DNA of 64,000 nucleotides from Xestospongia bergquistia (taxonomy: Eukaryota; Porifera; Demospongiae; Haplosclerida; Petrosiidae). The notes under the pieces were generated by a model. The model saw only the letters and a program-made list of their open reading frames with translations. It was not told the DNA's origin and searched no databases. The translations under genes were made by a program, and so were the position numbers. The stretch is taken from the NCBI GenBank assembly GCA_963965975.1, contig OZ014420.1:4056001-4120000 (forward strand), given 5' to 3'. Shown here one piece after another: positions 37,473-48,959 of this stretch (positions are counted from its first letter, which is position 1; each line of letters begins with the position of its first letter).

Positions 37473-38291
37473 TTATCTACAACTAACACTGGACGTTAAT
37501 AATTGGTTTTGTTCTTTATTTGACTTGTCTGTTGTTTCATCAACCATGACTGCTATGAAAGGAGAACTGTGGATATTCTCCAAACTTTTTCTGAGAGCAT
37601 GATGAGCCATCAGCTCCAACATTTTGTTTTGGTTCTCTGGAGAAGTATGCTTGTGTGCAGACTTCTCTATCCACTGTAGAATTTCAGACTTATCTTCTGT
37701 CCTCAACCAAAGTAGCTGGATTAAATTTGATGACTTCTCTATATCCCCACGAAGTGCAAGCCTTTGCTGACCAAGAAAGCAGATACTTGCCAATATCAAA
37801 CACAGCATATCCCTTGCATGCTCTTTATCAGCTTTATCAGCTCTGTCTCCTATGTCTTTTGTTGACTTTGGGAGACCTTTAGTAACCTAATCACCGATAA
37901 GTGAATTTAATATAATTGAATAATAAATGTTCAAAAAGCTTACAAATGCCTTAGAAATATTGTTGCTGAACAAAAGCTTTCCTTGGTTCACAGCTGCAAC
38001 ACACGTGTGACAGAAAACCACATTTTGACACTTGTCGTAGTGGAGAAATGGCCAAGATTTAAACCACTGGGACTGAGCAGAGCACTTCACAGGGTTTGCC
38101 TTTCCAAAACTTCGTTTTGGAAACAAGAAATTTTTGGGTAGTGAGGTTTTTCTGGAAGGCTGAGAAGACAATCTTTCAAACTGCTTGTTGCCATTGATAT
38201 CGTATTGTTCGTTGATCACAAATTGATTTCGTTCCCACCCACTGGCGGCCAGGTGTGACTGAGACTTAATAAAATTTATTAACTCATTCAA
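37473..38291 (-). pseudogene. hAT-type transposase with TTF-type zinc finger, N-terminal part
   Basis: Minus-strand open frame 38291-37944, then 37886-37473, joined in phase 0 if a 57-bp AT-rich segment (donor gtaagc, acceptor gattag) is removed as an intron. The first part shows the TTF-type finger (WFKSWPFLHYDKCQNVVFCH then TC). The second has ALRGDIEKSSNLIQLLWL and AVMVDETTDKSNKEQ, the start of the hAT/DUF4371 catalytic region (D of VDETTD). Reading stops at TAA 37473. The rest of the RNase-H-like domain, insertion domain and dimerisation tail are absent, so it is a truncated transposon or ZMYM-like relic. I did not find its terminal repeats. Confidence 0.82.
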
Positions 38292-38747
38292 AAAAAGTGG
38301 TCAAGTTAAAACTGTACCAACTGTACCGGTGGCTATGGCCCTGTGTCTGCACTTTTTGTGTGGTATGTCTTCACTTGCTTGTATAACAGATCAGAGTCTA
38401 TTTCTCCTGACTGTTGCCTTTTTCTTTTTTAGTTCCTATGGCAAATAAGTAAAGAACCGAAAAAATCTATTATATAACATAATGTTGGCTGATTTCTCTT
38501 CCTCAACTGATACTTTTGATGATGTAAATGTATCCTCTGGTAATACTCTTCTATTGTATGATGTCTCTTTAGCTGGTCCATTAATATGTCCACTTGATTA
38601 TGTTATAGTCATCTTGTAAATCATGTGCTTCAATCATTTGGGCAGTTCAAGTCTCAGTGACACTCTTTACAGCAGTAATGGTACGTACTGTTCCATGTTA
38701 CTGCTATAGTGCACTGATTAATCCAACAGCTTGATACATTAAGTAGC
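38292..38747. other. Spacer between hAT relic and Ty3/gypsy element
   Basis: No supported gene. Confidence 0.5.
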
Positions 38748-38903
38748 TGTTGTGTCTCAGTACCTTTTGTAGCAACTGATTAAATTAACAAAACAACCAT
38801 AACACAATAGCTAAGTAAACAACCAAAACATGATATTAAATAATTACTAACTAAACATATTACATTATAGAATAATGCGTTAATTACTAAATGAAATACC
38901 ACA
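38748..38903 (-). repeat. Ty3/gypsy 3' LTR
   Basis: Plus-strand reading begins TGTTGTGTCTCAGTACC. About 85-90% match to 42838-42992 by eye. Confidence 0.88.
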
Positions 38904-38958
38904 CTTCTCCATCCTTAGTTGAAAATACAAAAATTACTATGTAACACACACAATATTC

Positions 38959-38994
38959 AATAGACCTCCAGAAACTATTTTCTGGAGGTCTATT
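38959..38994. other. Perfect 16-bp hairpin with 4-nt loop
   Basis: Arm aatagacctccagaaa (38959-38974), loop ctat, perfect complement at 38979-38994. It lies just inside the 3' LTR of the Ty3/gypsy element. Confidence 0.85.
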
Positions 38995-39133
38995 TGTTCA
39001 AGTGGAATGATGTACTGGCACATTAACAGATGACATCTCAACATGAACTCAAACGTCCATTAGTAGACATGAGAACTAGAACTGGTGAAGACTGTTCAGT
39101 GGATCAGTTTGAAATAACTTTTGAATCCACAGC

Positions 39134-40130
39134 CTAGTCTGCTAGAGCATTATCAAAGTTTGTTTGTGGTTTAAAGTCTGTACTAGTAGCTACACCAATG
39201 TCTACTGCACTATATCTTCTTCTAACATTGTTAATATGATGACAAACAGTGTTGCCATTTACTAACTTGATCCAGTAAGACAAAGGACCTGTCACCTTCA
39301 ACACTGTTCCTGGCATCCAACTGGACCCTGTCGCTCTAAAGTCTTCAGCAAGAACTAGGTCACCAATGTTGAATTCTCGTAACGGTTGAGTTTTGTCATG
39401 AGATTCTTTCTGTTTCTCTTTTCGAGATTCTACCTTCTTGTTTACATCAGGAAACAGTCCATCTAGGCAAGCTCAAACTCTTCGTCCCATTAAAAGTTAG
39501 AATGAGGTGTCATCCAGTATGTGAAGACAATTTTTCTTGAATGGAACTACCTTGTATACACCGAAGTCCTCTTTTCACTGTCTGTACTTCCCTCTCCACG
39601 AGTTCATTGGTGGAAGGGTGATATGGAGCAGATGTTACATGCTTGATTCCATTAGTTTTTCCAAATCTCTTAAACTCATCACTCGTTAATGACGGTCCAT
39701 TATCAGTTACAAGTTTCCTTGGAAGTCCATGAATTGAGAAATCTGTCTCAACTTATCTATGGTTCAAGAGGAAGTAATGTTAGCATAATATGAGCATCTA
39801 ACCATTTTGAGTGAGAATCAACTAGTATGAGGAACATCTGTCTCATGTATGGTCCCGCAAAGTCGAGATGTAGTTGACTCCAAGGCTGCTCTGTCCACTC
39901 CCAAGAGTGTATGGAGCTGAAGGTGGTGATGGTTGATTTTCTTGACTGATAATACACAATCTTACTGTCATTTCAATCTCTGCATCAATTTTTGGCCACC
40001 AAATGTAACTGCAAGTAAGTGCGTTCATTTTACAAAAGGCCTGGGTGAGTATCATATAGTTCATTTAATACATGCTGTCTTCCTGGTGGTGGGTACAATA
40101 ACACGAGCACCTCAAATCCATTTGATACAC
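39134..40130 (-). pseudogene. Ty3/gypsy integrase region
   Basis: Minus-strand pieces: degenerate zinc region (39843-40064, NALTCSYIWWPKIDAEIE), DDE core start WSQLHLDFAGP then FLILVDSHSKWLDA (39757-39957), and C-terminal piece VTGPLSYWIKLVNGN with HHINNVRRRY (39134-39316). Frames change between pieces, so it cannot encode active integrase. Confidence 0.88.
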
Positions 40131-40234
40131 TTAATTCATCCTTTCTAGTTCGATAGGGATGAAGTGATTCATCTACATTATTTTGCCACCCACTGGTTAT
40201 ATGGTAGTAAAAATTTGATAAAATGGGATCCCTT

Positions 40235-41460
40235 CTAGTCCATTCTCTTATTTTGTTGGCATTTGTAGCCATAGTAGAGAGGTGATGAATAAGATGTACA
40301 AGGTCTCCTGGAACACAATCTAATGATGTTGTCATTGGATCTAGGTAGACGATTGAGTGCATCAACATTACTTAACATTTTTCTTTGCTTGTAGCAGATA
40401 GAATACTGATATGCACTTAATGTAAGAGCCCATCTTTGAATATGTGATGAAGCCACACACAGAATCTCCCTAGCTTCATTAAAGAGATAAGAGAGTGGTT
40501 GATGATCTGACTCAACGTAAAAATATCTGCCACACAAATAATTGTGAAATGTCTTAATACTGAACACCATTGCAAGTTCCTCTTTCTCCAACTAAGAGTA
40601 TTTCCTTTCTGCTGTTGTTAGTGTTCGAGAGGCATATGCTATTGGCCTGTCAGTACCATCCTCCATGGTATGAGATAACACAGCACCAATGCTATAAGGC
40701 AAAGCATCGCATGTCAAAATAATTTGCTTAGCAGGATCATAATGTACTAATAAGGAATGAGACTGTAGTGCTTCTTTGGCAATTTGAAATGCCTTGTCTT
40801 GGCCATTACTCCATGACCATCAACAATTCTTATGTAAATAGTTATATAAGGGAGCACGCTTTTCAGATATGATTTGGCAGAAATTGACTATAATAGTTAA
40901 TAATTCCCAAAAACAATCATAATTCAGTGGCATTTTCAGGCTTAGGAGCTTCCTTGATTGCTTTTACCTTTTCTTTGGTTGGTTTTAAGCTATCTGCATC
41001 AATTATGTCACCTAAATACTCAACCTTAGGCCGCAAGAAGTAACACTGACTTCTTAAGTCGTAAACTTGCTGATTCTAGTTTGCTTAATATGCTCTCTAA
41101 ATTATGCAAATGCTCTTCACTGGATTTACCCATTACCAAAATATCATCCATATATGGACACACGTTTACATCCCTGTAAGAGATTTTCTATGCATCTCTG
41201 AAAAATGCTGGGCCTGAAGACACTCCAAATGGCAACTTGTTATATTGAAACAACCTTTTTGAAGTATTGATAGTTGCAAACTATTTTGAATCTTCTGCTA
41301 AAGGTATTTGTAAATAAACTTGAGCTAAATCTAATTTTCAGAACTGTTTTCCTCCTGAAATTGTGGCGAAAAGCTCCTCTACTCTTGGTTGGCGATAGGA
41401 CTCTACTTGAGAGACTTGATTAATTGTAACTTTAAAGTCTCCACAGATTCTCACTGACCC
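40235..41460 (-). pseudogene. Ty3/gypsy reverse transcriptase and RNase H
   Basis: RT active-site YMDDILVMGKS on the minus strand at about 41122-41156, with RT sequence extending to about 41460. RNase H at 40235-40591 (ELAMVFSIKTFHNYLCGRYF, SDHQPLSYLF, NVDALNRLP). Stops and frameshifts throughout. Confidence 0.9.
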
Positions 41461-41493
41461 ATCCTGTTTTACTACAGGCACTATAGGTGCAGA

Positions 41494-42604
41494 CTACTTT
41501 GAAAAATGAACAGGAGAAATAATGCCCAAACTCTCTAACCTGTCAAGTTCTGCTTCACCTTTCTCTTTAAATACAAATGGAACAAGCCTAGGCTTGTGAA
41601 ATTTTGGGTTGGTGTTATCCACTAATAATTGAGCTTTGACACCTTGCAGACAACACAGTTCCTCCTTAAAAACAACTGAATGCTTTTTTAAGATTTCCTC
41701 TAGTAGATGTTGATTAGTTAGACTGTAAACTTCACAGAAATTTACTTTGATCTTGTATAGCCAGTCTCTTCCCATAAGGTTAGGCCCAGTCCCTTTTACC
41801 ACAAGGACAGGCAGGACCTCCTCCTGATCTTCATGCTTTACATGCATTCTAATTTTGCCCAGTACTGGTATTGACTCACCCATATAAGTTTTCAATTTGA
41901 CCTGTTTTCTCCAGCTTGCCAATACAACTGGATTTGGAAACCTTGGCATAAGTATCTTGACTAATTGTTGACAGAGATGCACCAGTATCATACTCCATAT
42001 CCGTCGGTACATTATTCAGTAAACATTTAACATGATAGGTTCTGATGATTTGTCTCTAAGTGTAAACATTTTATATGACTCTTCATCTACTTCTACTTCT
42101 GGAATAGTGGTAGTGCACTCCACACTTACAAAATGTGGCTTTATTGGTGCTTTAATACTTGATTCATGCGACATAGTTTGGTTGAGGCGACAGACTGAGG
42201 CTAAATGACGTCCTCTACACCTATGGCAGTTAAAATTAACAGTAGCAGTTTTCTCTGGTACTTGTGACAAGAATTGTAGTGAACAGGTACAGTATTACTT
42301 GCTACAATGTCAAGCGATCATTTCTCGGCTGCCTCGAGTGATTTAGCTAGCTCTAATGCTTTTTCATAGGTAAGGCCCTTCTTGGCCAACAACCTAAGCT
42401 GGATATTCTGGTGATTAACTCCACATACAAGTCGATCTCGTAGCATATCTTAATGAGTCTATAGTCACAATATTCAGCTATCTGATGCAGAGCTGCTACA
42501 TACGTCACAACAGACTCATCTGGTGCTCTTACACGAGAGTTAAACTTGTATTTCTGAACAATAATAGACGGTTTGGGGTCATAATAGTCCATGACCATCT
42601 TCAC
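41494..42604 (-). pseudogene. Ty3/gypsy gag and protease
   Basis: Gag fragment 42353-42604 (KFNSRVRAPDESVVTYVAAL), knuckle CHRCRGRHLASVC (about 42228-42190), aspartic protease motif DTGA at about 41980-41992, and protease-to-RT linker 41494-42012 (LMGRDWL). Confidence 0.88.
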
Positions 42605-42837
42605 TAAGTCATTGTATGACTCGGTTTCAAGTGCCTGAGCGTCAAATAAACTCCTTATTAATTTTAAGGTCTGATGCCCATAAACGGAGAGCAGTATGGA
42701 GCGTTTCTTGTCATCTCTTCTACATCATTTATGACAAAGTAGTATCCCAGACTCTCAACATAATATGACCTACTTTCTTTGGATGAATCAAATGGAGCTA
42801 AAGTGCTGTGTCAAGCCATATACGCTCGTCGCCAATA

Positions 42838-42992
42838 TGTTGTGTCTTAGTACCTTTTGTAGCAACTGATTAACTTTACAAAACAGTATAAAACAATAAC
42901 TAACTAAACAACCAAAACATGATATTAAATACTTAATCACTAAACATATTACATCATAGAATAATGCATTAAATACTGAATGAAAAGCAACA
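42838..42992 (-). repeat. Ty3/gypsy 5' LTR
   Basis: Plus-strand reading begins TGTTGTGTCTTAGTACC and ends AAAGCAACA. Partner of 38748-38903. Confidence 0.88.
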
Positions 42993-43088
42993 GTAGTGTA
43001 ACTTTGTTTGGTAAAATGATGTTTTTACTGTAGTAGGCCTTCAAGCATTGTATAAGGTACTCTCAATGCAAATCCTATTTCATACCAC

Positions 43089-44370
43089 TTATTTATGTTC
43101 AATGTCAGCTAATAGGTTAAGAAGATCGTATACATCTGGTTCTGAGTGAAGTATAGAACCTGTTTAAAAAACAATAACAATTATGAAATGTATACTATTA
43201 CATGAATGATTTATAGTACTCCAATATATCACTAACAGCTTATCATAATAAATTACAATGATGACATGATGTTCTACATATTACATATTTAATTTATCAA
43301 TTAATACATTACTTGTAACAATATAACATTAATGATATACAAGTCATATTACCCAGTCACCTTTTCATCGTTGTAGTTAAAGATATATATTGTTTGTAAT
43401 ATATACCTAATGCTTCACCTTCAACTTGAGATGTAAACCATGGTAGCTGAAGTTTCTTGTCAGGATCATCAGTTATGTACGTATTACAATAAGTGACTTT
43501 CCTCTTCTTTTCATTCAAGCAAAAATGATGTTCTGTTGTTTTACAAATTGAACAAGGAAGTTGTTCCTTTTAGACTACATATATAATGGAACTTGTCTAC
43601 AACTGCATCAATGCCCTCTTTAATAACTTGACGAATGTTTTAACACTCATTAAGTGGACCACAATTAGAATATATTAAGCAATTATGTAGTATCTACTAA
43701 TAGAACTACTCCTACAAGACTACAAGACTGGCATATCTTGTGGCTTGTCAGCTTGTAGAGGTGACAGTGCAATATATAGGTAAACATTAGTGAGTGAGAA
43801 TGCCCACAACTAGTGCAAGAGAAGGACCCTGAGGAAGAAAGTTTTCATTCCATGTTAAAACCAGATGATCAACATCCTTAGTGGTAGGCTGTTGTAAAGA
43901 CTGTAAATTGGTGGTAGTAGGTAGGACACAAGGGGAAAATATTCTCGTGCTCAGGTAGAGGTGATATGATAAATAAGTATTCCATCAACATAAGATATTT
44001 TTGGCTGAGAATGTCTTTGAAAATCCTTGTGACAAAAATAGACTAATGAGGTCAAGTGAAAAAAGCCTTTCTTTTGACTTTCTTAAAAGCTCCAGGAGGA
44101 ATATATGAATCAACAACATCTTCAAAGATGTTCATCAATTTAGGCAGTTCATTAAGGAGTGGCTAGGGGATAAGAAAGACAACAATATGGAGGACTTTAG
44201 GAAAATAAAGATAGATGTTCAAATCATGATAGTACATTAAACCAGTCTCTATATCATCTTTATTCATGTCAAAAAACTGCTAATTGTGCTTGTATCTCTT
44301 CTAAATAAAGTCTAATTGCCAAATCATTGGGCCAATAGTTGATTCAACAGTAATATCAGTACATTGAACT
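43089..44370 (-). pseudogene. Second COR-type (ROCO-like) gene, C-terminal part, decayed
   Basis: Minus strand: about 44370-44100 reads RLYLEEIQAQLAVF, DIETGLMYYHDLNIYLYFPK, HIVVFLIP then PLLNELPKLMNIFEDVVDSY, after two frame changes and one TAG (CAG would be open) near 44168. This segment resembles COR-type winged-helix sequence. About 43580-43407 has a Cys/His cluster (LPCSICKTTEHHFC) comparable to CKQC/CCG in the Roc-COR gene at 15040-15130, then FTSQVEGEAL and donor gtatat. The final exon 43159-43089 (SILHSEPDVYDLLNLLADIE, stop TAA) starts after acceptor aaacag in matching phase. No Roc P-loop was found upstream; a LINE lies there. Confidence 0.65.
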
Positions 44371-44746
44371 GAAGTTGTCTAGCTAAGTCAGAATTCCAAG
44401 TACCACCTAGAGTGTAGGGACAAAATATGAACTAATTAAAATTTAAAAAAGACAAAATGTGAACTAATTTAAATTTTAAAAAGATATCATAGCTATGATA
44501 TTTATAAAAAATAATTGGTTAGTGATGTAAGATAAAACACCAGGTCCCTCTCCTGGACGTGTTCTAACATACATTCAGTAACCACTTACATGATTCCACA
44601 GGTAATTTACCATGTTTCGTCATCATGTTTGAAAAGGGTTGTTTTGTATCTGAAAAGCCAAAGGAGTGGCATCATTTGGAGTAGCCTGATACCCTGGGTA
44701 GACTAGGAAGACTTAATATGCTTTTTTTCAAAAAGCTTTTTGTCCA

Positions 44747-45055
44747 TTGAAGCTGTATAAATATGACGGAAAGATCCCTATGTGTGATCACCAAATGGTT
44801 TTGGAAAGATATTCATATTTCCAAGTCATCTTTTTCATGATGGATCACAAGCTTGGTCTTGTTGGCACTGAGAAGAGCTGTTCTGTGTCAATAATAAGTC
44901 CTTTAGTACCTCTAATGATGGATCAACCTGTTATTCATGATGCCCAATCATCTTGGATTCCAATTTTACTAAACAAGTGTAATGCTCGATTGCTTGGACT
45001 AAATCTCTGCACAAATGACAAATTTGACTGTTTGAAGCCAAAACCTAGTTTGTGA
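44747..45055 (+). CDS. Unidentified open frame
   Basis: 102 codons open on the plus strand, containing GLVGTEKSCSVSIISPLVPL and LNLCTNDKFDCLKPKPSL. It could be a fragment of a transposase or of another mobile gene. I recognise no motif and see no splice support. Confidence 0.3.
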   Translation: MKLYKYDGKIPMCDHQMVLERYSYFQVIFFMMDHKLGLVGTEKSCSVSIISPLVPLMMDQPVIHDAQSSWIPILLNKCNARLLGLNLCTNDKFDCLKPKPSL

Positions 45056-45278
45056 TCCATCACGAATGATAGAACTAGAGTAGTGATAAAATGTTATCAA
45101 AATAAACGAAGCCTATTGATTCGTCATTTTCTTTAAAATGTTGTCATTGTGATGCAAAAGTTCAAAGTTTCATTTGATAAAGCCCCAGTGGGCATGATTT
45201 AGAATAAAAATCATTATGTAATAAATATGTTGCTAAACTTAGACAAAACATCTAAATGGAGTTTTTCTAATAAGTTCA

Positions 45279-46830
45279 TCAATTTCTTGTAGTCCAGTTC
45301 TTCCGATGTGAGACCAGGATGTGATCCAGCACTGATAACTCAGGAGGTGGAGCAATGTCACATAGATGACATGGGTGATTTCCTCTTCTATGATGACTCT
45401 GAGCTCTACTCAGCAGTTCCATTCCAAGTCCAAAGCTGCATCCCAGAGCTGGGCCCAACTGATCTGTCTTGAGACCTCTGCAACCGTAGGGGCCTTCTCC
45501 AAGCATTTGTCTGCATGCTTCTTCTTAGATTGATCCAAACCACTCCTCCAGCTCCTTGCACTCCTTCACCAGACATAACAAATCAGCATCACCACAGAGT
45601 GCCAGCATCACACGTCCAGTCAGGCTGACAGGATTACTCTCAACGACACGATGGAGAAAGCCTAGATTTCTTACCCAAATGCAGTACCTCATTTTTGGAA
45701 CCTCTAAAGCCTTAATAGCTGCAGTATTAGAGTGATGCCTCAGCCACTCTAGTACTTGGTTCACTAGCTCACCCTGAAAGGCCTCCAGTTTCTGTGATAA
45801 GGTCTCCGTCAAGATCCAATTCTCACATCCAAATAATAACACCGGCATAATACATGACTCCAGCACAGCTTTTGAAGACAGTGAAAAAAGCATGATGGGC
45901 TTTTCTGATGTTCTTGTCCATAGATGTAGATGGCAATAGGTCTCCCCTCCACTAGTAAACCAGAAATTTTCCTACGTCTCCAGCTGGCATAACAGACCCC
46001 TCCTCCTCACAGACTGGAAAAGCAAACCCTTTTGACTTGAGAAGAGTATGATCTCACCTTTACTAACACTCAATTTGAGAAGGGTTTCCTTAGCAAATGC
46101 TTTCACCAAAGCTACCTGACTGTCTAAAGATTCCTCACTTGTTGCTAAAGTTCTGACATCATCAGCATGGAGGAAAACTCCAGCATAGAAATTGTTGACT
46201 GCCAAACCCACACCAGATGCCTGCAATTGCCTGAAAAGGGGGTCGATCACCAAAAGAGTGCTGGGGAGAGCACCGATCCCTGCTTCACATCTCTCTCTAC
46301 CTGAAAAATCTCAGAGAGCATCCCATCCATCCTCACTTTGCAGGAACATCCATCATACCAGCTCTTCAAGTGTCTCCACATCTTACCATTCACTGCCACA
46401 TCAAACAGCTTCTCTAACAACACTGGATATTCAACAGAGTCAAATGTTTTCTGCAAGACATACAGGCACATATATACACAACTACCACCTCTAAGTTATT
46501 TACCAACAACCTCTTGTGTAGCAAAAACGGCATCATCGAAAGAGACTGCTTTCCTGTAAGCAGATTGGTTAATGTGCAACAGACCTGCTTCCATAAAAAA
46601 CAACTCCAGATGTTCTAATAGCAAGAATTCCAGAACTTTGGAAACCATAGATGTGAGTGTAACCCTCTGTAGCTGTCGACCTTCAAAGGATCCTCCTGCC
46701 TCACTTATAGATGGGACCTGTGACACCACACTTCAATACTTCAGGTACAACTTCCAGATCCACAACAACATTTAGGATCTTCATTACTTCAGTAATTACA
46801 TTGATGAGCAAGCAGTACTTACAAGGTGTT
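45279..46830 (-). mobile_element. Non-LTR retrotransposon (LINE) ORF2 fragment
   Basis: Minus-strand pieces in order: 46729-46496 (TLTSMVSKVLEFLLLEHLE, SAYRKAVSFDDAVFATQE), 46471-46247 (KTFDSVEYPVLLEKLF, VERDVKQGSVLSPALF), 46253-45972 (FLHADDVRTLATSEE, the ADD catalytic motif; KLSVSKGEIILF), 45893-45525 (LPVLLFGCENWILTE) and 45506-45279 (CHLC....LDHILVSH, C-terminal zinc motif). This is the fingers-palm-thumb order of LINE reverse transcriptase. The endonuclease domain is absent, so it is 5'-truncated, and frames change at least four times. I could not assign a clade with confidence. Confidence 0.9.
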
Positions 46831-47269
46831 CTTTTCTTTGTGAGTGCCTAGGGACGAGGCTACATTTGGGTTTGGTAATACAATCTGCACATGCTCAGTA
46901 ACCTATGGTTTGCAGCAGGATACAATCGAGAGAAAATCATTTTCTTACACTGTTCTAAGGTCACTCATTCTCCTCTTACACAGGATATATATATCTAATG
47001 TAGCTTGTTGGCACATTTCTATTTTTACAGAATAAAATGATCACATCATACACTAGTTTAGCACATAAGTTATTGTGGTAGTATAACTGGAAATTGCATG
47101 TACTCATTAATTCAATTTGAAAGTTAACATAATACTTTACAACTGTTTATTGTTGTGAACTCCTTTCCTTATATACTTTCATGTAGCAGCTAATTCTGAA
47201 ATATTGTACCTTTATATTTTGACATGATTTTATTAGCAAAGTCTTAAACAAATCATCATCTCTCAATAT

Positions 47270-47560
47270 ATCCAGAAAAATCATAAAGGCATTAGCATTA
47301 AGTTTGACATGATCCGATCCTTTACATCATCAAGAATCAGCTCAAGACGTTCCGCAACAGTAGCTCCAGTTTTCTTGACTTTTACAATTTTGTAAACAGC
47401 CTCAGAAATAACTTCTTCATACAGCTAGAGCAATGGGCTCAATAGCTGATTCAACAAATATTGTGATCAGTCTAGAAGGGACAGATGGAGGGTTTTGAGC
47501 ACCAAAACTTTCCACTACACTCTTACATATATTTGTTTTATCTATATTTGTTTTAGTATG
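47270..47560 (-). pseudogene. CARD-like terminal exon of the ZU5 gene, frameshifted
   Basis: The minus strand reads ESFGAQNPPSVPSRLITIFV, ESAIEPIALA, then after a frame change near 47430 EEVISEAVYKIVKVKKTGAT and VAERLELILDDVKDRI. The pattern IEPIALA ... VISEAVYK.V matches the terminal exon at 22534-22733 (IDPIGLA ... VISKDVYKRV). So the two genes share the same C-terminal module, here with its last helix intact (ERLELILDDVKDR). Confidence 0.62.
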
Positions 47561-47574
47561 TTTTTATAATAGCA

Positions 47575-48200
47575 CTTCATATACATACCCTTGAAGGATT
47601 TACATGAGAAATGACACTCCATCCATTGTAAGGATACTTTGTTTTTCATTAAGGACTAATTCAATATTACCATCACTATCTTGAAATGTAAAGCGTAGAC
47701 ATTTGTCCTCCTCAATATGATGTGGAAGAGAAGTCTTTATATACTGCGTACATAGCGTATTAAAAAGAAATGTTTGCAATGGAGTTACCTCAGTCAGAGC
47801 ATTGAGATGTTTAGCTAGTATAAAGCATGTTAGCCATTCATTGTTCTTACATCTTTCATATACCATCTGAGCCAAATAGTCAATATCAGTAGAACTGTCT
47901 AAAGGGAGACATTGACTAACATCTTAACAATATAAAAAATAACTGCTTACCTTTTATTTGCTTGATTTCAGCTTCATTACCAGGCAAAGTATGTACTATG
48001 TCCACAGCCTCTTTGTTCAAATTTAATTGTTGAGTTATCTGAAGAAATATTATATATCAACTCGTTTTCTGCATGTTTATCACCTTGTATGCATTCTAAA
48101 CTTTCTATATCAGGGACTTCATTACTGGACTCTGACAACAGATCTAAAGGTTTTGGAGCAGAGGCTTCATTAATGGAAAGTCTTCCATAGTTAGGCATGT
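47575..48200 (-). CDS. Central exons of the ZU5/CARD gene, unrecognised domain
   Basis: Exon about 47925-47575 (DIDYLAQMVYERCKNNEWLT, ILAKHLNALTEVTPLQTFLF, RFTFQDSDGNIELVLN) and exon about 48198-47977 (SSNEVPDIESLECIQGD, an acidic linker). The first looks like a compact folded domain, but I do not know the family. Near its end one frame gives a stop (FLM then TAA) while another gives GWSVISHVNPSR up to a donor ggtatg. So there is probably a frameshift near 47640. Confidence 0.5.
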
Positions 48201-48222
48201 TTTCTAATTCAGACCCTCCAAT

Positions 48223-48790
48223 CTAGTCAATGGATTGAATTAATGAAGGTATCTCCTGTGGTAATACATTGTCACTCCAAAGTGGATCAGTCCAAGATTT
48301 AACAATACTTTTTAAGCAAAAATGAATAAGATTAATACTACAACATTGATCACCAGGATTGAACTGTCCTCCTTTTTGTAGTTGAAACTTGTAAAGAAGA
48401 GTAGTAGATTGTTGAATAGAAGATGTAGCAAAACTCAAACAACTTGTATGATCTTTAGTGACTAGATGTGCACAGTGTTGTATCTCTAATTTTATTGATT
48501 TAAGTAATGGCTTAGAGACATTTATAGGATATACAGCACTGATCAACTCAGTTTTCTCAGGTATTTGAAACTGTCTCCACCAATCAGTGCTGCCATGGAC
48601 ACTTCACAGGTGTCTGTTAAAGATAAAGTGCCTTGAGGACCTGTAATTCTCAATCCATATTGTTCCCAGTTAAGGAACCGAAGAGAGTCTCCTTGAAATA
48701 GGAACAATTTATCATTTTCAATACAAACACCTTTAAGAGTATCTAAAAGGCAGACATTTAAAGATAATCCATTATGTTGTTGTCAATATA
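48223..48790 (-). pseudogene. ZU5-like domain exons
   Basis: The minus strand reads GVCIENDKLFLFQGD, YGLRITGPQGTLSLTDTCEV and SMAALIGG at about 48735-48570. It then changes frame near 48560 to FQIPEKTELISAVYPINVSK, PLLKSIKLEIQHCAHLV and CLSFATSS. The G....P.GTL....CEV..AALIGG...P....L.SAVY.I....L.KP..LEIQHC pattern is that of ZU5 domains (ankyrin, UNC5, PIDD type). These bind partners in scaffolds and death-domain complexes. A +2 frame change inside the domain makes this copy defective, or is an assembly error. Confidence 0.7.
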
Positions 48791-48959
48791 CCATTTGATG
48801 GGATGAGATAGTTAAATTGAATAAAAACATCTTGTTTACGCACTGATAGCTCCATTACCTCTGTCTGTACACTTACTATCTCCATTGCAACTGCTGTCAA
48901 TTAAGTAAAGGTACAAATACAATGGAAGTAAGACATATAATATTGTGATGTCTCTCTTT

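Larger units (their letters stand above)
38748..42992 (-). mobile_element. Ty3/gypsy LTR retrotransposon, degenerate, minus strand
   Basis: LTRs of about 155 bp at 38748-38903 and 42838-42992 flank pol on the minus strand. In minus orientation they start TGT and end CAACA. A purine tract (aaggatggagaag) abuts the 3' LTR at 38904, and ATTGGCGACGAG follows the 5' LTR at about 42836, in the primer-binding position. Minus-strand order is gag zinc knuckle, protease, RT, RNase H, integrase, the Ty3/gypsy order. Flanking GTAGC and GTAGT suggest a 5-bp target duplication with one change. Many stops and frameshifts. Confidence 0.93.

Noticed and set aside
46192-46559. Plus-strand open frames opposite the LINE
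   Set aside because: Antisense shadows of the reverse transcriptase.
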